Below are positions 26,822-34,805 of a DNA stretch of 64,000 bases, one piece after another. The DNA is from Winogradskyella wichelsiae (lineage in GTDB: Bacteria > Bacteroidota > Bacteroidia > Flavobacteriales > Flavobacteriaceae). Location: positions 558,001 through 622,000 of the forward strand of contig NZ_JABFDJ010000002.1 of the NCBI RefSeq assembly GCF_013403925.1, read 5' to 3'. Position 1 is the first letter of the stretch, and every line of letters begins with the position of its first letter. The notes under the pieces were generated by a model that worked only from the letters and a program-made list of their open reading frames with translations, did not search any database and was not told where the DNA came from. A program made the position numbers and the translations under genes.

Positions 26822-27223
26822 TTATTTTTTTAATGAATCTCTGATTTCTTTTAATAAATCAAGTTCAGTTGGTCCTGCAGGCGCAGCTGGTGCAGGCTCT
26901 TCTTTCTTCTTCATATTATTAACTCCTTTTACAACAAGGAACATAACAAATGCTACAATGATAAAGTCAATAACGTTAGTTAAGAATGTACCATATTCTA
27001 AGAAAACATCACCAACTATTTCGCCAGCGTCATTTAAAGTTCCTTCTTTTAATTGGTATCTCAACGCTTTAAAGTCTGAGTCGAAAATCATACCAATTAA
27101 TGGAGATACAATACCTCCTGTAAATGCAGTAACTACTTCTTTAAAAGCAGCACCCATTACAAAACCAACAGCAATGTCTATAAGGTTGCCCTTCATTGCA
27201 AATTCTTTGAATTCTTTTAACAT
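26822..27223 (-). CDS. mscL: Large-conductance mechanosensitive channel
   Basis: 133 residues. N-terminal amphipathic helix 'MLKEFKEFAMKGNLIDIAVG' leads into transmembrane segment 1 with 'GFVMGAAFKEVV'. There is a periplasmic loop at about 45-75, then transmembrane segment 2 ('FLTNVIDFIIVAFVMFLVV') and a charged C-terminal helix after a Pro/Ala linker. It opens under membrane tension to release solutes in osmotic downshock. Single-gene unit with its own terminator. Confidence 0.95.
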   Translation of the reverse strand: MLKEFKEFAMKGNLIDIAVGFVMGAAFKEVVTAFTGGIVSPLIGMIFDSDFKALRYQLKEGTLNDAGEIVGDVFLEYGTFLTNVIDFIIVAFVMFLVVKGVNNMKKKEEPAPAAPAGPTELDLLKEIRDSLKK

Positions 27224-27306
27224 AATTTAGTTTTTAATTTTTAGTTAGGCTATTAATTAAGACACCAAGTTAATAAAAAAGTCACAAGAAGTTAACAAAA
27301 AGATTA

Positions 27307-28413
27307 TTACGGTATAAAAACGCGTTTAATACGTTGCGATAATGCTGTTAGAATTTCATAAGAAATTGTACCTGCAGATTCCGCAAGATCATTAACTTTA
27401 TGAGTGGCATCGAAGACAATTACCTCATCACCTTCTTTACAGTTAATGTCAGTAACATCTACCATAATCATGTCCATACACACATTACCAATGATATATG
27501 CTTTTTCTCCATTTATAAATACAAATCCTTTTTTGTTGCCATAAATACGACTGACACCATCAGCATGACCAATTGGGATTGTAGCAATTCTTTCGTTATT
27601 ATTTGAAGTATAAGCCCTGTTATAACCAACAGATTTCCCTTTTTCAACATCATGAATTTGAGAAACAACCGATTTCAAACTTGCAATAGGTTTAAAATTT
27701 TTATCTTCTTCTTCAGAATTCCCAAAACCATAGAGTCCAATACCACTACGCACCATATTGAAATGCGCCTCAGGATAATTAATAATTCCTGAAGTATTAC
27801 ATAAATGCAACCAAGGCTCCGTACCTGATTTTGTTTTAAAATTTTCAGTTATAGATTTAAAGGTTTCTATTTGTTGCTCTGTAAAATCTTTTTCTTCAAG
27901 ATCTTCACTCGCTGCCAAATGAGAAAATAATGATTTTGCTTGTACAGATGTAGTCGCTTTTAATTGAGACACAATAGACTCGACATCCTTTTCGTCAAAC
28001 CCTAAACGATTTAAACCTGTATTGAATTTAATATGAACAGGGTAATTGTTCTGACCACGTTGTTCTGCTACAGCTATAAAATCGTTTAATAGTCTAGCGC
28101 TATAAATACTAGGCTCTAAACATCTATCAATTAAAGTTTCTGCATTTAAAGACTGCGGATGCAAAACCAAAATAGGTGTTGTAACTCCTGCGTCTCTTAA
28201 AGCAACACCTTCTTGGGTGTATGCAACAGCAAAATAATCGGCACCTAATTTCTGAAGGTGCTTTGCCAATTCTACAGAATCACTTCCGTAGGCATAGGCT
28301 TTTACTACCGCTAAAAACTTAGTTTCTGGCTGTAATTTAGATTTTAAGTAGTTATAATTTTGAGTTAATGCACTTAAATCAATTTCGAGAACTGTTTCTT
28401 GAGCTTTAGGCAT
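27307..28413 (-). CDS. alr: Alanine racemase
   Basis: 368 residues from the ATG at 28413, whose first bases overlap the tdk stop by 8 bases; the longer frame would overlap tdk by 47. PLP lysine in '[19 protein letters not shown]', catalytic Tyr in '[10 protein letters not shown]', and the substrate-site '[12 protein letters not shown]'. It makes D-alanine for peptidoglycan. The overlap means it is translated with thymidine kinase. Confidence 0.95.
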   Translation of the reverse strand: MPKAQETVLEIDLSALTQNYNYLKSKLQPETKFLAVVKAYAYGSDSVELAKHLQKLGADYFAVAYTQEGVALRDAGVTTPILVLHPQSLNAETLIDRCLEPSIYSARLLNDFIAVAEQRGQNNYPVHIKFNTGLNRLGFDEKDVESIVSQLKATTSVQAKSLFSHLAASEDLEEKDFTEQQIETFKSITENFKTKSGTEPWLHLCNTSGIINYPEAHFNMVRSGIGLYGFGNSEEEDKNFKPIASLKSVVSQIHDVEKGKSVGYNRAYTSNNNERIATIPIGHADGVSRIYGNKKGFVFINGEKAYIIGNVCMDMIMVDVTDINCKEGDEVIVFDATHKVNDLAESAGTISYEILTALSQRIKRVFIP

Positions 28414-29053
28414 TATTGTCTTCTTGTTTAGAATCCACTTCCTTTGCATCATTTACATTAAGTTGCCTTAATTTATCTCTTTGAATACTTTTATAATACG
28501 CTGCTCTACTTAAGGGTTCATATTCATCAACTTCACCAAGTAAAACCAACTCATCACTAAGCGTTTTTCTATGGCTATATTGTGCTAAATTCCCTGTTTT
28601 TGTACAAACCGCATGCACCTTAGTTACATATTCTGCTGTTGCCATAAGATTAGGCATTGGTCCAAAAGGATTACCTTTAAAATCCATATCTAAACCCGCA
28701 ACGATAACTCGGATTCCTTTGTTTGCTAAATCATTACAAACACGTACAATTTCATCATCAAAGAATTGGGCTTCGTCAATACCAACCACATCACAACCGT
28801 CTGCTAATATTGGAATATTTGCAGCAGCAGGAACTGGTGTTGAGCGAATTTCATTAGCATCATGAGAAACGACCATTTCTTCATCGTAACGCACATCTAC
28901 AGCAGGCTTAAAAATTTCAACTTTTTGTTTTGCAAATTGGGCACGTTTTAACCGACGAATTAATTCTTCCGTTTTACCGGAAAACATAGATCCGCAGATG
29001 ACTTCAATCCACCCAAATTGTTCTTTCTGATTTACTGTATTTTCGAGAAACAT
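28406..29053 (-). CDS. tdk: Thymidine kinase
   Basis: 215 residues. P-loop '[15 protein letters not shown]', '[16 protein letters not shown]' (Walker B-like), and the lasso '[18 protein letters not shown]'. The usual second Cys of that zinc motif is Thr here, so the structural zinc site may be weakened or absent. It phosphorylates thymidine in pyrimidine salvage. First gene of a two-gene unit with alr. Confidence 0.96.
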   Translation of the reverse strand: MFLENTVNQKEQFGWIEVICGSMFSGKTEELIRRLKRAQFAKQKVEIFKPAVDVRYDEEMVVSHDANEIRSTPVPAAANIPILADGCDVVGIDEAQFFDDEIVRVCNDLANKGIRVIVAGLDMDFKGNPFGPMPNLMATAEYVTKVHAVCTKTGNLAQYSHRKTLSDELVLLGEVDEYEPLSRAAYYKSIQRDKLRQLNVNDAKEVDSKQEDNNA

Positions 29054-29242
29054 TTTGTAATTTTAGCACTAAATCAAAGATCGATCTTCGATTCTATAAA
29101 GGTGAGACAAATTTATTAAAAAATAGAAAGCAAAACTTACGAAAAGGAAATAAAGAGATTATATTTCTCTTTTATTCAATGTAAAAATTGGTTTTTAAAA
29201 CCTAAAAAACGCTAAAGTGCTTCATTATAAAAATTTAGAATT

Positions 29243-30031
29243 ATGAAAAAGAAATTAGAATCAGAATTAGTGAGTATTGCTCATAGGATTCTAAAATTAA
29301 CAGGTAGAGAAGACATCGATAAGCTTCACGAAGAAGTTGCTGTGCTTTATGAAAAATTGACCGTTTTAAAATTTGCAAAAGATAACTTTGAAGATAGACT
29401 TCCTAAAATTGGGCATGATTCTTCTTTTTTCGACATGTTAGAAACTGCTTTTAATAATAAATATAGTGACAATATAGAAATTGAAGATAAGACTTATGTT
29501 CATTTAGATGAAACTGAAGATGATGCTATAATGGAACCTGTGATGACTAAGATTAAAGACTTAGTATCTCATATGCCCGATGAAGAAGTTGAAGAAAAAC
29601 CTGTAGTTGAAAAAATACCAACACCAAAAAAAGTCTTACCAAAAGAAACCGAAACACAACAATCTTCTATTGAATTTGAAACCCTTACTTCTGGTTTTGA
29701 TAAAATGCCAGAATTTGAACCTATTGAAGAAGCGCAAAAACGTGACGTTGAAAAAACAGAAGTAGAAGCCACCAATAAGTCATTAAATGACAGACTAAAG
29801 GGCCAAAACCTAAAGATAGGATTGAACGATAAATTAGCTTTCATTAAACATTTATTTGAAGGAGAAAGTGAAGATTATGATCGTGTAATTTCTCAAATTA
29901 ATACCACAGCAACTTTACCAGAAGCTAAATCTTTAATTATAGAAATGGTAAAACCAGACTATAATAATTGGAAAGGAAAAGAAGAATATGAAGAACGTTT
30001 TCTTCAACTAATTGAAGGAAAATTTAATTAA
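29243..30031 (+). CDS. Hypothetical cytosolic protein with variable acidic/proline linker
   Basis: 262 residues, no signal peptide or membrane segment. N-terminal 60 residues are helical and basic/acidic ('LVSIAHRILKLTGREDIDKL', 'EDRLPKIG'). Then an acidic stretch ('HLDETEDDAIMEP') and a low-complexity Pro/Glu/Lys linker (about 110-170). The C-terminal helical segment 'LGLNDKLAFIKHLFEGESED'-like (here 'IGLNDKLAFIKHLFEG') ends 'EERFLQLIEGKFN'. I recognise a flavobacterial conserved protein but no function. Its stop overlaps the start of the DoxX gene by one base, so they are co-translated. The conserved ends and variable middle suggest two small binding modules on a tether. Confidence 0.8.
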   Translation: MKKKLESELVSIAHRILKLTGREDIDKLHEEVAVLYEKLTVLKFAKDNFEDRLPKIGHDSSFFDMLETAFNNKYSDNIEIEDKTYVHLDETEDDAIMEPVMTKIKDLVSHMPDEEVEEKPVVEKIPTPKKVLPKETETQQSSIEFETLTSGFDKMPEFEPIEEAQKRDVEKTEVEATNKSLNDRLKGQNLKIGLNDKLAFIKHLFEGESEDYDRVISQINTTATLPEAKSLIIEMVKPDYNNWKGKEEYEERFLQLIEGKFN

Positions 30032-30387
30032 TGAGAATCAAACAAATTATTTATTGGTTTTGTACAGTATTATTATGCTTAATTTTTCTGTATTCAGCAC
30101 AGATGTATCTGTTAAACACAGAAATGACAAAAGGTTATTTTGAAAGTCTAAACTATCCTAGTTATTTTGTTATTCCACTCGCTATTTTAAAACTTCTTGG
30201 TATTGCAATGGTTTTATGGCGAAAAAGTAAGTGGCTTACAGAATGGGCTTATGCTGGCTTCTTCTTTGATTTAGTTTTAGCAACTGCAGCACACCATTAT
30301 GCTGGTCATGGTATTTTTGGCTTTTCATTTTACGGATTAGTAGTCCTTTTTCCGTCCTACTTTTTAGGTAAATATTTAAGAGACTAG
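30031..30387 (+). CDS. DoxX-family small membrane protein
   Basis: 118 residues with four predicted transmembrane helices ('WFCTVLLCLIFLYSAQMYLL', 'IPLAILKLLGIAMVLW', 'AYAGFFFDLVLATAAHHYAG', 'FYGLVVLFPSYFLG'). It matches the DoxX-like family, named after a subunit of a quinone oxidase, but many members have no oxidase partner and an unknown role. Translationally coupled to the preceding hypothetical gene (TAATG). Confidence 0.8.
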   Translation: MRIKQIIYWFCTVLLCLIFLYSAQMYLLNTEMTKGYFESLNYPSYFVIPLAILKLLGIAMVLWRKSKWLTEWAYAGFFFDLVLATAAHHYAGHGIFGFSFYGLVVLFPSYFLGKYLRD

Positions 30388-30404
30388 ATAATAATTATAA
30401 AATA

Positions 30405-30422
30405 TTCTCGATTTCGCGAGAA
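30405..30422 (+). other. Hairpin immediately before rsmI
   Basis: TTCTCG (30405-30410) pairs with CGAGAA (30417-30422), loop ATTTCG, ending 6 bases before the rsmI ATG. No T-run follows, so not a terminator. It could mask the start region. Confidence 0.35.
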
Positions 30423-30428
30423 ATAAAT

Positions 30429-31103
30429 ATGAGTAAACTTTACTTAGTACCGACACCAATTGGAAATTTAAAAGATATCACTTTTAGAGCTGTCGAGGTT
30501 TTAAAAGAAGTAGATTTAATTTTAGCCGAAGACACTAGAACTTCAGGTAAACTTTTAAAGCATTTTGAAATTACCACACATATGCAAAGTCACCATATGC
30601 ATAACGAGCATAAAACGGTTGACCATTTAATAGAAAAACTTAAAGCAGGATTAACAATAGCTGTAATTAGTGATGCAGGAACACCTGCTATTTCCGACCC
30701 AGGGTTTCTACTAGTAAGAGCTTGTGTAGAACATCATATAGAAGTGGATTGCCTACCTGGCGCAACCGCATTTGTACCCGCTTTGGTTAATAGCGGATTA
30801 CCAAACGATAAGTTTGTTTTTGAAGGTTTTCTTCCTGTTAAAAAAGGAAGACAAACAAGACTGTTACTTTTAGCAGAAGAAACAAGAACTATTATTTTTT
30901 ACGAAAGTCCACACAAGTTAATTAAAACCTTAGGCCATTTTTGCGAATATTTTGGTGAAGACCGATTGATTTCTGTTTCTAGAGAAATTACTAAACTTTA
31001 CGAAGAAACCATAAGAGGAACCGCAAAAGAAGTCTTAGAGCATTATACCAACAAACCACCTAAAGGCGAAATTGTAATTGTTGTAGACGGAAAACATAAA
31101 TAA
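30429..31103 (+). CDS. rsmI: 16S rRNA (cytidine-1402-2'-O)-methyltransferase
   Basis: 224 residues. SAM-dependent tetrapyrrole-methylase fold: 'LYLVPTPIGNLKDITFRAVE', 'LAEDTRTSGKLLKHF', 'ISDAGTPAISDPGFLLVRAC' and 'GATAFVPALVNSGLPNDKFV'. Methylates the ribose of C1402 in 16S rRNA, which tunes decoding. It lies in a run of plus-strand genes and is followed after 4 bases by the HopJ-like gene. Confidence 0.95.
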   Translation: MSKLYLVPTPIGNLKDITFRAVEVLKEVDLILAEDTRTSGKLLKHFEITTHMQSHHMHNEHKTVDHLIEKLKAGLTIAVISDAGTPAISDPGFLLVRACVEHHIEVDCLPGATAFVPALVNSGLPNDKFVFEGFLPVKKGRQTRLLLLAEETRTIIFYESPHKLIKTLGHFCEYFGEDRLISVSREITKLYEETIRGTAKEVLEHYTNKPPKGEIVIVVDGKHK

Positions 31104-31107
31104 AATT

Positions 31108-31452
31108 ATGACTTTAGAAGATTTTTTAGCCAAACTTAAATCGAGTCCAAAACAGATTGATTTTTCTGAAACTATGAACGTAATAGAAACCTATTACCAA
31201 TTTACACCAACCGCTTTCACCAATGGAACTTTAGAAAATGCTGTAGATCAAAATTCAGGATCTTGTAAATTATTTGCCTTTGCTGTAGATCAAAATTTAA
31301 CAAAAGAAGAAACCTTAGCTTGTTTTGGAACTTATTATTTTGAAGATGTTTTAATAAACCCAACAGGAGCAGGACATCAAAATATTAGAAATTTTATAAC
31401 AACAGGTTTTACGGGTTTACATTTTGAAATCTTTCCTTTAAAAAAGAAATAA
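31108..31452 (+). CDS. HopJ-family protein
   Basis: 114 residues, cytosolic. The family is named for a Pseudomonas type III effector but occurs widely in bacteria without type III secretion. Visible family traits: 'YYQFTPTAFTNGTLENA', 'NSGSCKLFAFAVDQNLTKEE', 'FGTYYFEDVLINPTGAGHQN' and 'FITTGFTGLHFE'. The function in free-living bacteria is unknown. A 4-base gap after rsmI makes an operon likely. A weak inverted repeat follows its stop codon. Confidence 0.85.
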   Translation: MTLEDFLAKLKSSPKQIDFSETMNVIETYYQFTPTAFTNGTLENAVDQNSGSCKLFAFAVDQNLTKEETLACFGTYYFEDVLINPTGAGHQNIRNFITTGFTGLHFEIFPLKKK

Positions 31453-31474
31453 CCCATTTTTCGTAATTGGGTTA
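31450..31474 (+). terminator. Weak stem-loop after the HopJ-like gene
   Basis: TAACCCA (31450-31456, including the stop codon) pairs with TGGGTTA (31468-31474). Only a short T-rich tail follows, so efficiency is doubtful. Confidence 0.35.
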
Positions 31475-31541
31475 ATCTTTACCTCATCAGCATCAGTCTT
31501 TTCCGCTTAGTTTCCATAATTTTCTATTTCAAAATAAAACT

Positions 31542-32900
31542 ATGGAAACTATACATTACGACGTATTTGTAATTGGAAGTGGTATTGCCGGACAAACCGC
31601 AGCAAAAGCTTGTATTGCAGCTGGTAAAACAGTTGCTATTTCAGATAAACGAGAATTTGGCGGTACTTGCGCCACAAGAGGTTGCGATCCTAAAAAAGTA
31701 TTAATGCAATTTGCCGATTTAGAGCAAAAAGCTAAGCAACTTGAAAGTTTAGGGATTAAGAATGGACCCAAAATTAAATGGAAAGCTGTTCAGAAATTCA
31801 AATCTACTTTCACAAAACCTGTTCCTTTATCTACTGAAAATAACTTGGTAGATCTTGGGATTGACTTATACCATCAATCCCCAAAATTCATCAGTAAAAA
31901 CGAAATTACTGTAGAAGGCAAAACTATTTCTGCTGATAAGTTTGTAATTGCAACAGGTTTTGTACCAAGAACTCTTGAGTTTAAAGGTGCTGAATTTCTA
32001 CAAACAAGTGATGCTATTTTAAAGTTGAAAAAAATTCCTGAATCAGCCATATTCATTGGTTCAGGTTATGTTGGTATGGAATTTTGCTACATGCTTTCTA
32101 CAATGGGGTGCAAAGTGACAATGATTGAAATTGGACAACAAGTATTATCGCAATTTGATTCGTTTTTAGTCGAAAAACTAACGAAGGTTTTAGAAAAAAG
32201 AGGTGTTCAATTTATATACGATGTACAACCTGAAAACATTAAAAAAGGTAAGAAAAACTTAAAATTAACATTTCAAAAAGGTGGCAAATCTAAAACTATA
32301 AAAGCTAAAAAGGTTTTTAATACTGCTGGACGTGTCCCTGCTATTGATAAACTAGATTTAGAACAAGCCAACGTTAAGGCAGACGATTCGGGTATTTTAG
32401 TAAACGACTTTATGCAAAGCACAAGTAATGAAAACGTATATGCTTGTGGCGATGTTTCTAGTAAATCATTACCCCTAACACCGTTATCGGGGTTGCAAGG
32501 CTACATTGCTGGCCACAATATCATAAACGGTAATACTAAAGAATTTGAAAATCCGTTAGTCCCTTCTATTGTTTTCACACATCCACAATTGGCTACGGTT
32601 GGTTATTCTGAAGAAGAAGCTAAAAGTCGCTATAAAAATGTAAAAATTTATAAAGGTGATGCTTCAAAATGGTACAATGCCAAAAAGGAAAATGCAGAAG
32701 CTTATGCCTATAAAATAATAGTTAACGAACGTACAGATAAAATTGTGGGTGCTCATTTATTAAGCGCACAAGCCAATGAAACTATTAATATTTTAACGGT
32801 TGCTATAAATGAAGATTTAACTATAAATGAATTTAAAAAACAGATCTTTACATATCCATCCTACGCTAATGATTTAAAAAGCATGCTGAAGGATGAGTAA
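31542..32900 (+). CDS. FAD-dependent pyridine nucleotide-disulfide oxidoreductase
   Basis: 452 residues. N-terminal FAD site 'DVFVIGSGIAGQTAAKAC', redox cysteines in 'GGTCATRGCDPKKVL' (C-x4-C), NAD(P) site 'IFIGSGYVGMEFCYML', 'YACGDVSSK', and a C-terminal dimerisation domain. The family includes glutathione, mercuric and dihydrolipoyl reductases. The His-Glu base of glutathione or dihydrolipoyl reductase is not evident at the C-terminus ('FTYPSYANDLKSML'), so the disulfide substrate is uncertain. It precedes a uracil-DNA glycosylase gene by 6 bases. Confidence 0.88.
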   Translation: METIHYDVFVIGSGIAGQTAAKACIAAGKTVAISDKREFGGTCATRGCDPKKVLMQFADLEQKAKQLESLGIKNGPKIKWKAVQKFKSTFTKPVPLSTENNLVDLGIDLYHQSPKFISKNEITVEGKTISADKFVIATGFVPRTLEFKGAEFLQTSDAILKLKKIPESAIFIGSGYVGMEFCYMLSTMGCKVTMIEIGQQVLSQFDSFLVEKLTKVLEKRGVQFIYDVQPENIKKGKKNLKLTFQKGGKSKTIKAKKVFNTAGRVPAIDKLDLEQANVKADDSGILVNDFMQSTSNENVYACGDVSSKSLPLTPLSGLQGYIAGHNIINGNTKEFENPLVPSIVFTHPQLATVGYSEEEAKSRYKNVKIYKGDASKWYNAKKENAEAYAYKIIVNERTDKIVGAHLLSAQANETINILTVAINEDLTINEFKKQIFTYPSYANDLKSMLKDE

Positions 32901-32906
32901 TAAATT

Positions 32907-33479
32907 ATGAAAGACTTACTGCACAACATAAGCCAATGTACTATCTGTAAAGCACATTTACCATTAGGTCCAAGACCTGTAGTAACCGCGAATATCAATT
33001 CTAAAATTGTAATTATTGGGCAGGCACCGGGAACTAAGGTTCATAAATCCGGAATTCCTTGGGACGACCAAAGCGGTAAAAGATTAAGAGAATGGCTTAA
33101 GGTTACAGAAGCACAATTTTACAATACCGATAATTTTGCTATTATGCCAATGGGATTTTGTTATCCAGGAAAAGCAAAAACAGGAGATTTACCACCAAAA
33201 CCAGAATGTGCACCAAAATGGCACGATGCATTATTGAATAAAATGCCAAATGTGCAATTGATTATTTTAATTGGTGCTTACGCACAGAAGTATTATTTAA
33301 AAGAGAAAGCAAAACGCACATTAACAGAAACCGTTGGGGACTATAAAGAATATTTACCCAAATATTTTCCTATTCCACACCCATCGCCAACCAATAGATT
33401 TTGGAGAAGTAAAAATCCTTGGTTTGAGGAATTGGTTGTTCCTGAATTACGAAAAAAGGTAAAATCACTACTTTCTTAA
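32907..33479 (+). CDS. Uracil-DNA glycosylase family protein
   Basis: 190 residues, family 4/5-like superfamily fold. 'CTICKAHLPLGPRPV' near the N-terminus, 'IIGQAPGTKVHKSGIPWDDQ' (active-site loop with the water-activating segment), and a C-terminal 'IPHPSPTNRFW' motif. Only two of the four Fe-S cysteines of family 4 are clear, so I do not claim a cluster. It removes uracil from DNA. Follows the FAD reductase by 6 bases and is probably co-transcribed. Confidence 0.87.
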   Translation: MKDLLHNISQCTICKAHLPLGPRPVVTANINSKIVIIGQAPGTKVHKSGIPWDDQSGKRLREWLKVTEAQFYNTDNFAIMPMGFCYPGKAKTGDLPPKPECAPKWHDALLNKMPNVQLIILIGAYAQKYYLKEKAKRTLTETVGDYKEYLPKYFPIPHPSPTNRFWRSKNPWFEELVVPELRKKVKSLLS

Positions 33480-33503
33480 TATTATACATTTAAAATAACA
33501 CAG

Positions 33504-33535
33504 AAAACCCTCACTGTTTCCAGTAAGGTTTTTTC
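33504..33535. terminator. Imperfect bidirectional terminator
   Basis: A stem with one bulge and one mismatch (33504-33515 with 33521-33534) lies between two convergent genes with A-run and T-run flanks, ending the uracil-DNA glycosylase unit on the plus strand and the AhpD-like gene on the minus strand. Confidence 0.6.
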
Positions 33536-33565
33536 TTATTTATTTAAAAATAAAGTGTTTAAAAT

Positions 33566-34168
33566 CTAATAATCCGATCCATCATGTTTGCCAACTTCGT
33601 AACCATGTTTTCCTAAGTATTTTTCACCACTTTCAACAGCACCTTCTTCAATAGAAGTTCCCATAGAATCATTCCAACGGTTTAAGTAACCAAAAAGTGA
33701 AATTACACCTAACATTTCTACAATTTCACCTTCATCCCAATATTCGTATAAACGGGCTTTTATTTCAGCATTTACGGCATTTGGCACTTGGCTTGCTGCC
33801 AAACTAAAATCTAAAGCAGCACGTTCTGCATCGTTAAAAGCAGCGTGCGTCCTATATTCCCAAATATTATCTAACTGTTCTTGTTCTGCACCATAACGTT
33901 CCGCAGCTCTAATGGCGTGTGCTTGGCAATAACGACAACCCGTTGCATTACTACTTACCCAAGCAATCATACGTTTTAAAGCTGAGGTCACTCGACCTTC
34001 ATTAGCCATAACGGCTTTATTCAAATTGATAAACGCTTTACTTATTGCGGGTCTGCGTTGCATGGTTAAAACCGAATTAGGACAAAATCCGAGAGTTTCA
34101 TTAAAGAATTCTGCTAATGCTTTGGTTTCTAAATCGTGCTCAGCAGACAAAGGTGTTACTAATGCCAT
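33566..34168 (-). CDS. AhpD-like carboxymuconolactone decarboxylase family protein (peroxidase-related)
   Basis: 200 residues, helical. The catalytic CxxC-x3-H pattern is visible in 'ATGCRYCQAHAIRAAERYG', the site of AhpD-like alkylhydroperoxidases. Flanking 'FNDAERAALDFSLAASQVP' and 'LFGYLNRWNDSMG' are typical of the peroxidase-related branch. It probably reduces hydroperoxides with a thiol donor. Divergent from the OsmC gene, and both may respond to oxidant stress. Confidence 0.85.
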   Translation of the reverse strand: MALVTPLSAEHDLETKALAEFFNETLGFCPNSVLTMQRRPAISKAFINLNKAVMANEGRVTSALKRMIAWVSSNATGCRYCQAHAIRAAERYGAEQEQLDNIWEYRTHAAFNDAERAALDFSLAASQVPNAVNAEIKARLYEYWDEGEIVEMLGVISLFGYLNRWNDSMGTSIEEGAVESGEKYLGKHGYEVGKHDGSDY

Positions 34169-34277
34169 AGTTATTTTTTTAGTAGTATTTTTGAGGTAAC
34201 TAAGATAGTATTTTAAGATTTAACAAAAATACAGCCTTAAACACTTCAACTATATATAACTTTTAAAATCAGAAATT

Positions 34278-34694
34278 ATGCAACATAAAATCACAACAAA
34301 TTGGAAAGGTGGATTAACTTTTGAATCTGATAATCCAAGTGGAAAAACAGTCCTTATGGATACAAATATTGAAGGTACCGACCAAAGAAATGGCCTGTCT
34401 CCAAAAGCCATGATGCTATCTTCTTTAGCTGGCTGTTCTGGCTTGGATGTTATTTCTACTTTAGATAAAATGAAAGTTGAAATTAAAGATTTTAAAATGG
34501 ATGTTTCAGGTGAATTAACAGACGAACACCCTAAGTATTACCATACCGTTACTGTGGATTATCATTTTTACGGAGCAGATTCAAACGAAAAAAAATGTGA
34601 ACGCGCCGTTAATTTATCTGTTGAAAAATACTGTGGCGTTATGGAAATGTTTCGTCGTTTTGCAACTGTTGAAACCAATATTCATTTTCATTAA
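34278..34694 (+). CDS. OsmC-family protein
   Basis: 138 residues. OsmC/Ohr fold. The conserved Cys pair can be seen: 'LAGCSGLDVISTLDKM' and 'VEKYCGVMEMFRRF'. The N-terminal 'GGLTFESDNPSGKTVLMDT' is also typical. OsmC/Ohr proteins detoxify organic hydroperoxides via those cysteines. An AhpD-like gene lies divergently upstream, 109 bases away. Confidence 0.88.
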   Translation: MQHKITTNWKGGLTFESDNPSGKTVLMDTNIEGTDQRNGLSPKAMMLSSLAGCSGLDVISTLDKMKVEIKDFKMDVSGELTDEHPKYYHTVTVDYHFYGADSNEKKCERAVNLSVEKYCGVMEMFRRFATVETNIHFH

Positions 34695-34708
34695 CATTAA
34701 AAAAACAA

Positions 34709-34777
34709 GTCGTCTTGAGCGCCTTCGAGATATTCATAAAACCTATTAATATTAGGTATCAACTGCGCTCAACCGAC
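34709..34777. repeat. Imperfect extragenic palindrome (REP-like)
   Basis: Outer arms share GTCG/CGAC and an 8-bp perfect TTGAGCGC/GCGCTCAA (34715-34722, 34765-34772), and a nested inverted repeat ACCTA/TAGGT lies at 34741-34757. The sequence resembles the scattered 'GAGCGCAGTCGA'-type palindromes seen in Bacteroidota intergenic regions. Lies between co-directional OsmC and recJ. No second copy seen in the window. Confidence 0.55.
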
Positions 34778-34805
34778 ACTAAACATCAATTTATTTTAGC
34801 TACAT

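Noticed and set aside
26805..27230. Plus-strand ORF opposite mscL
   Set aside because: Shadow frame of a clear minus-strand gene; no independent start signal or composition.
31108..31452. Evidence for type III secretion
   Set aside because: HopJ-family proteins are widespread outside pathogens, and no type III apparatus gene is visible.
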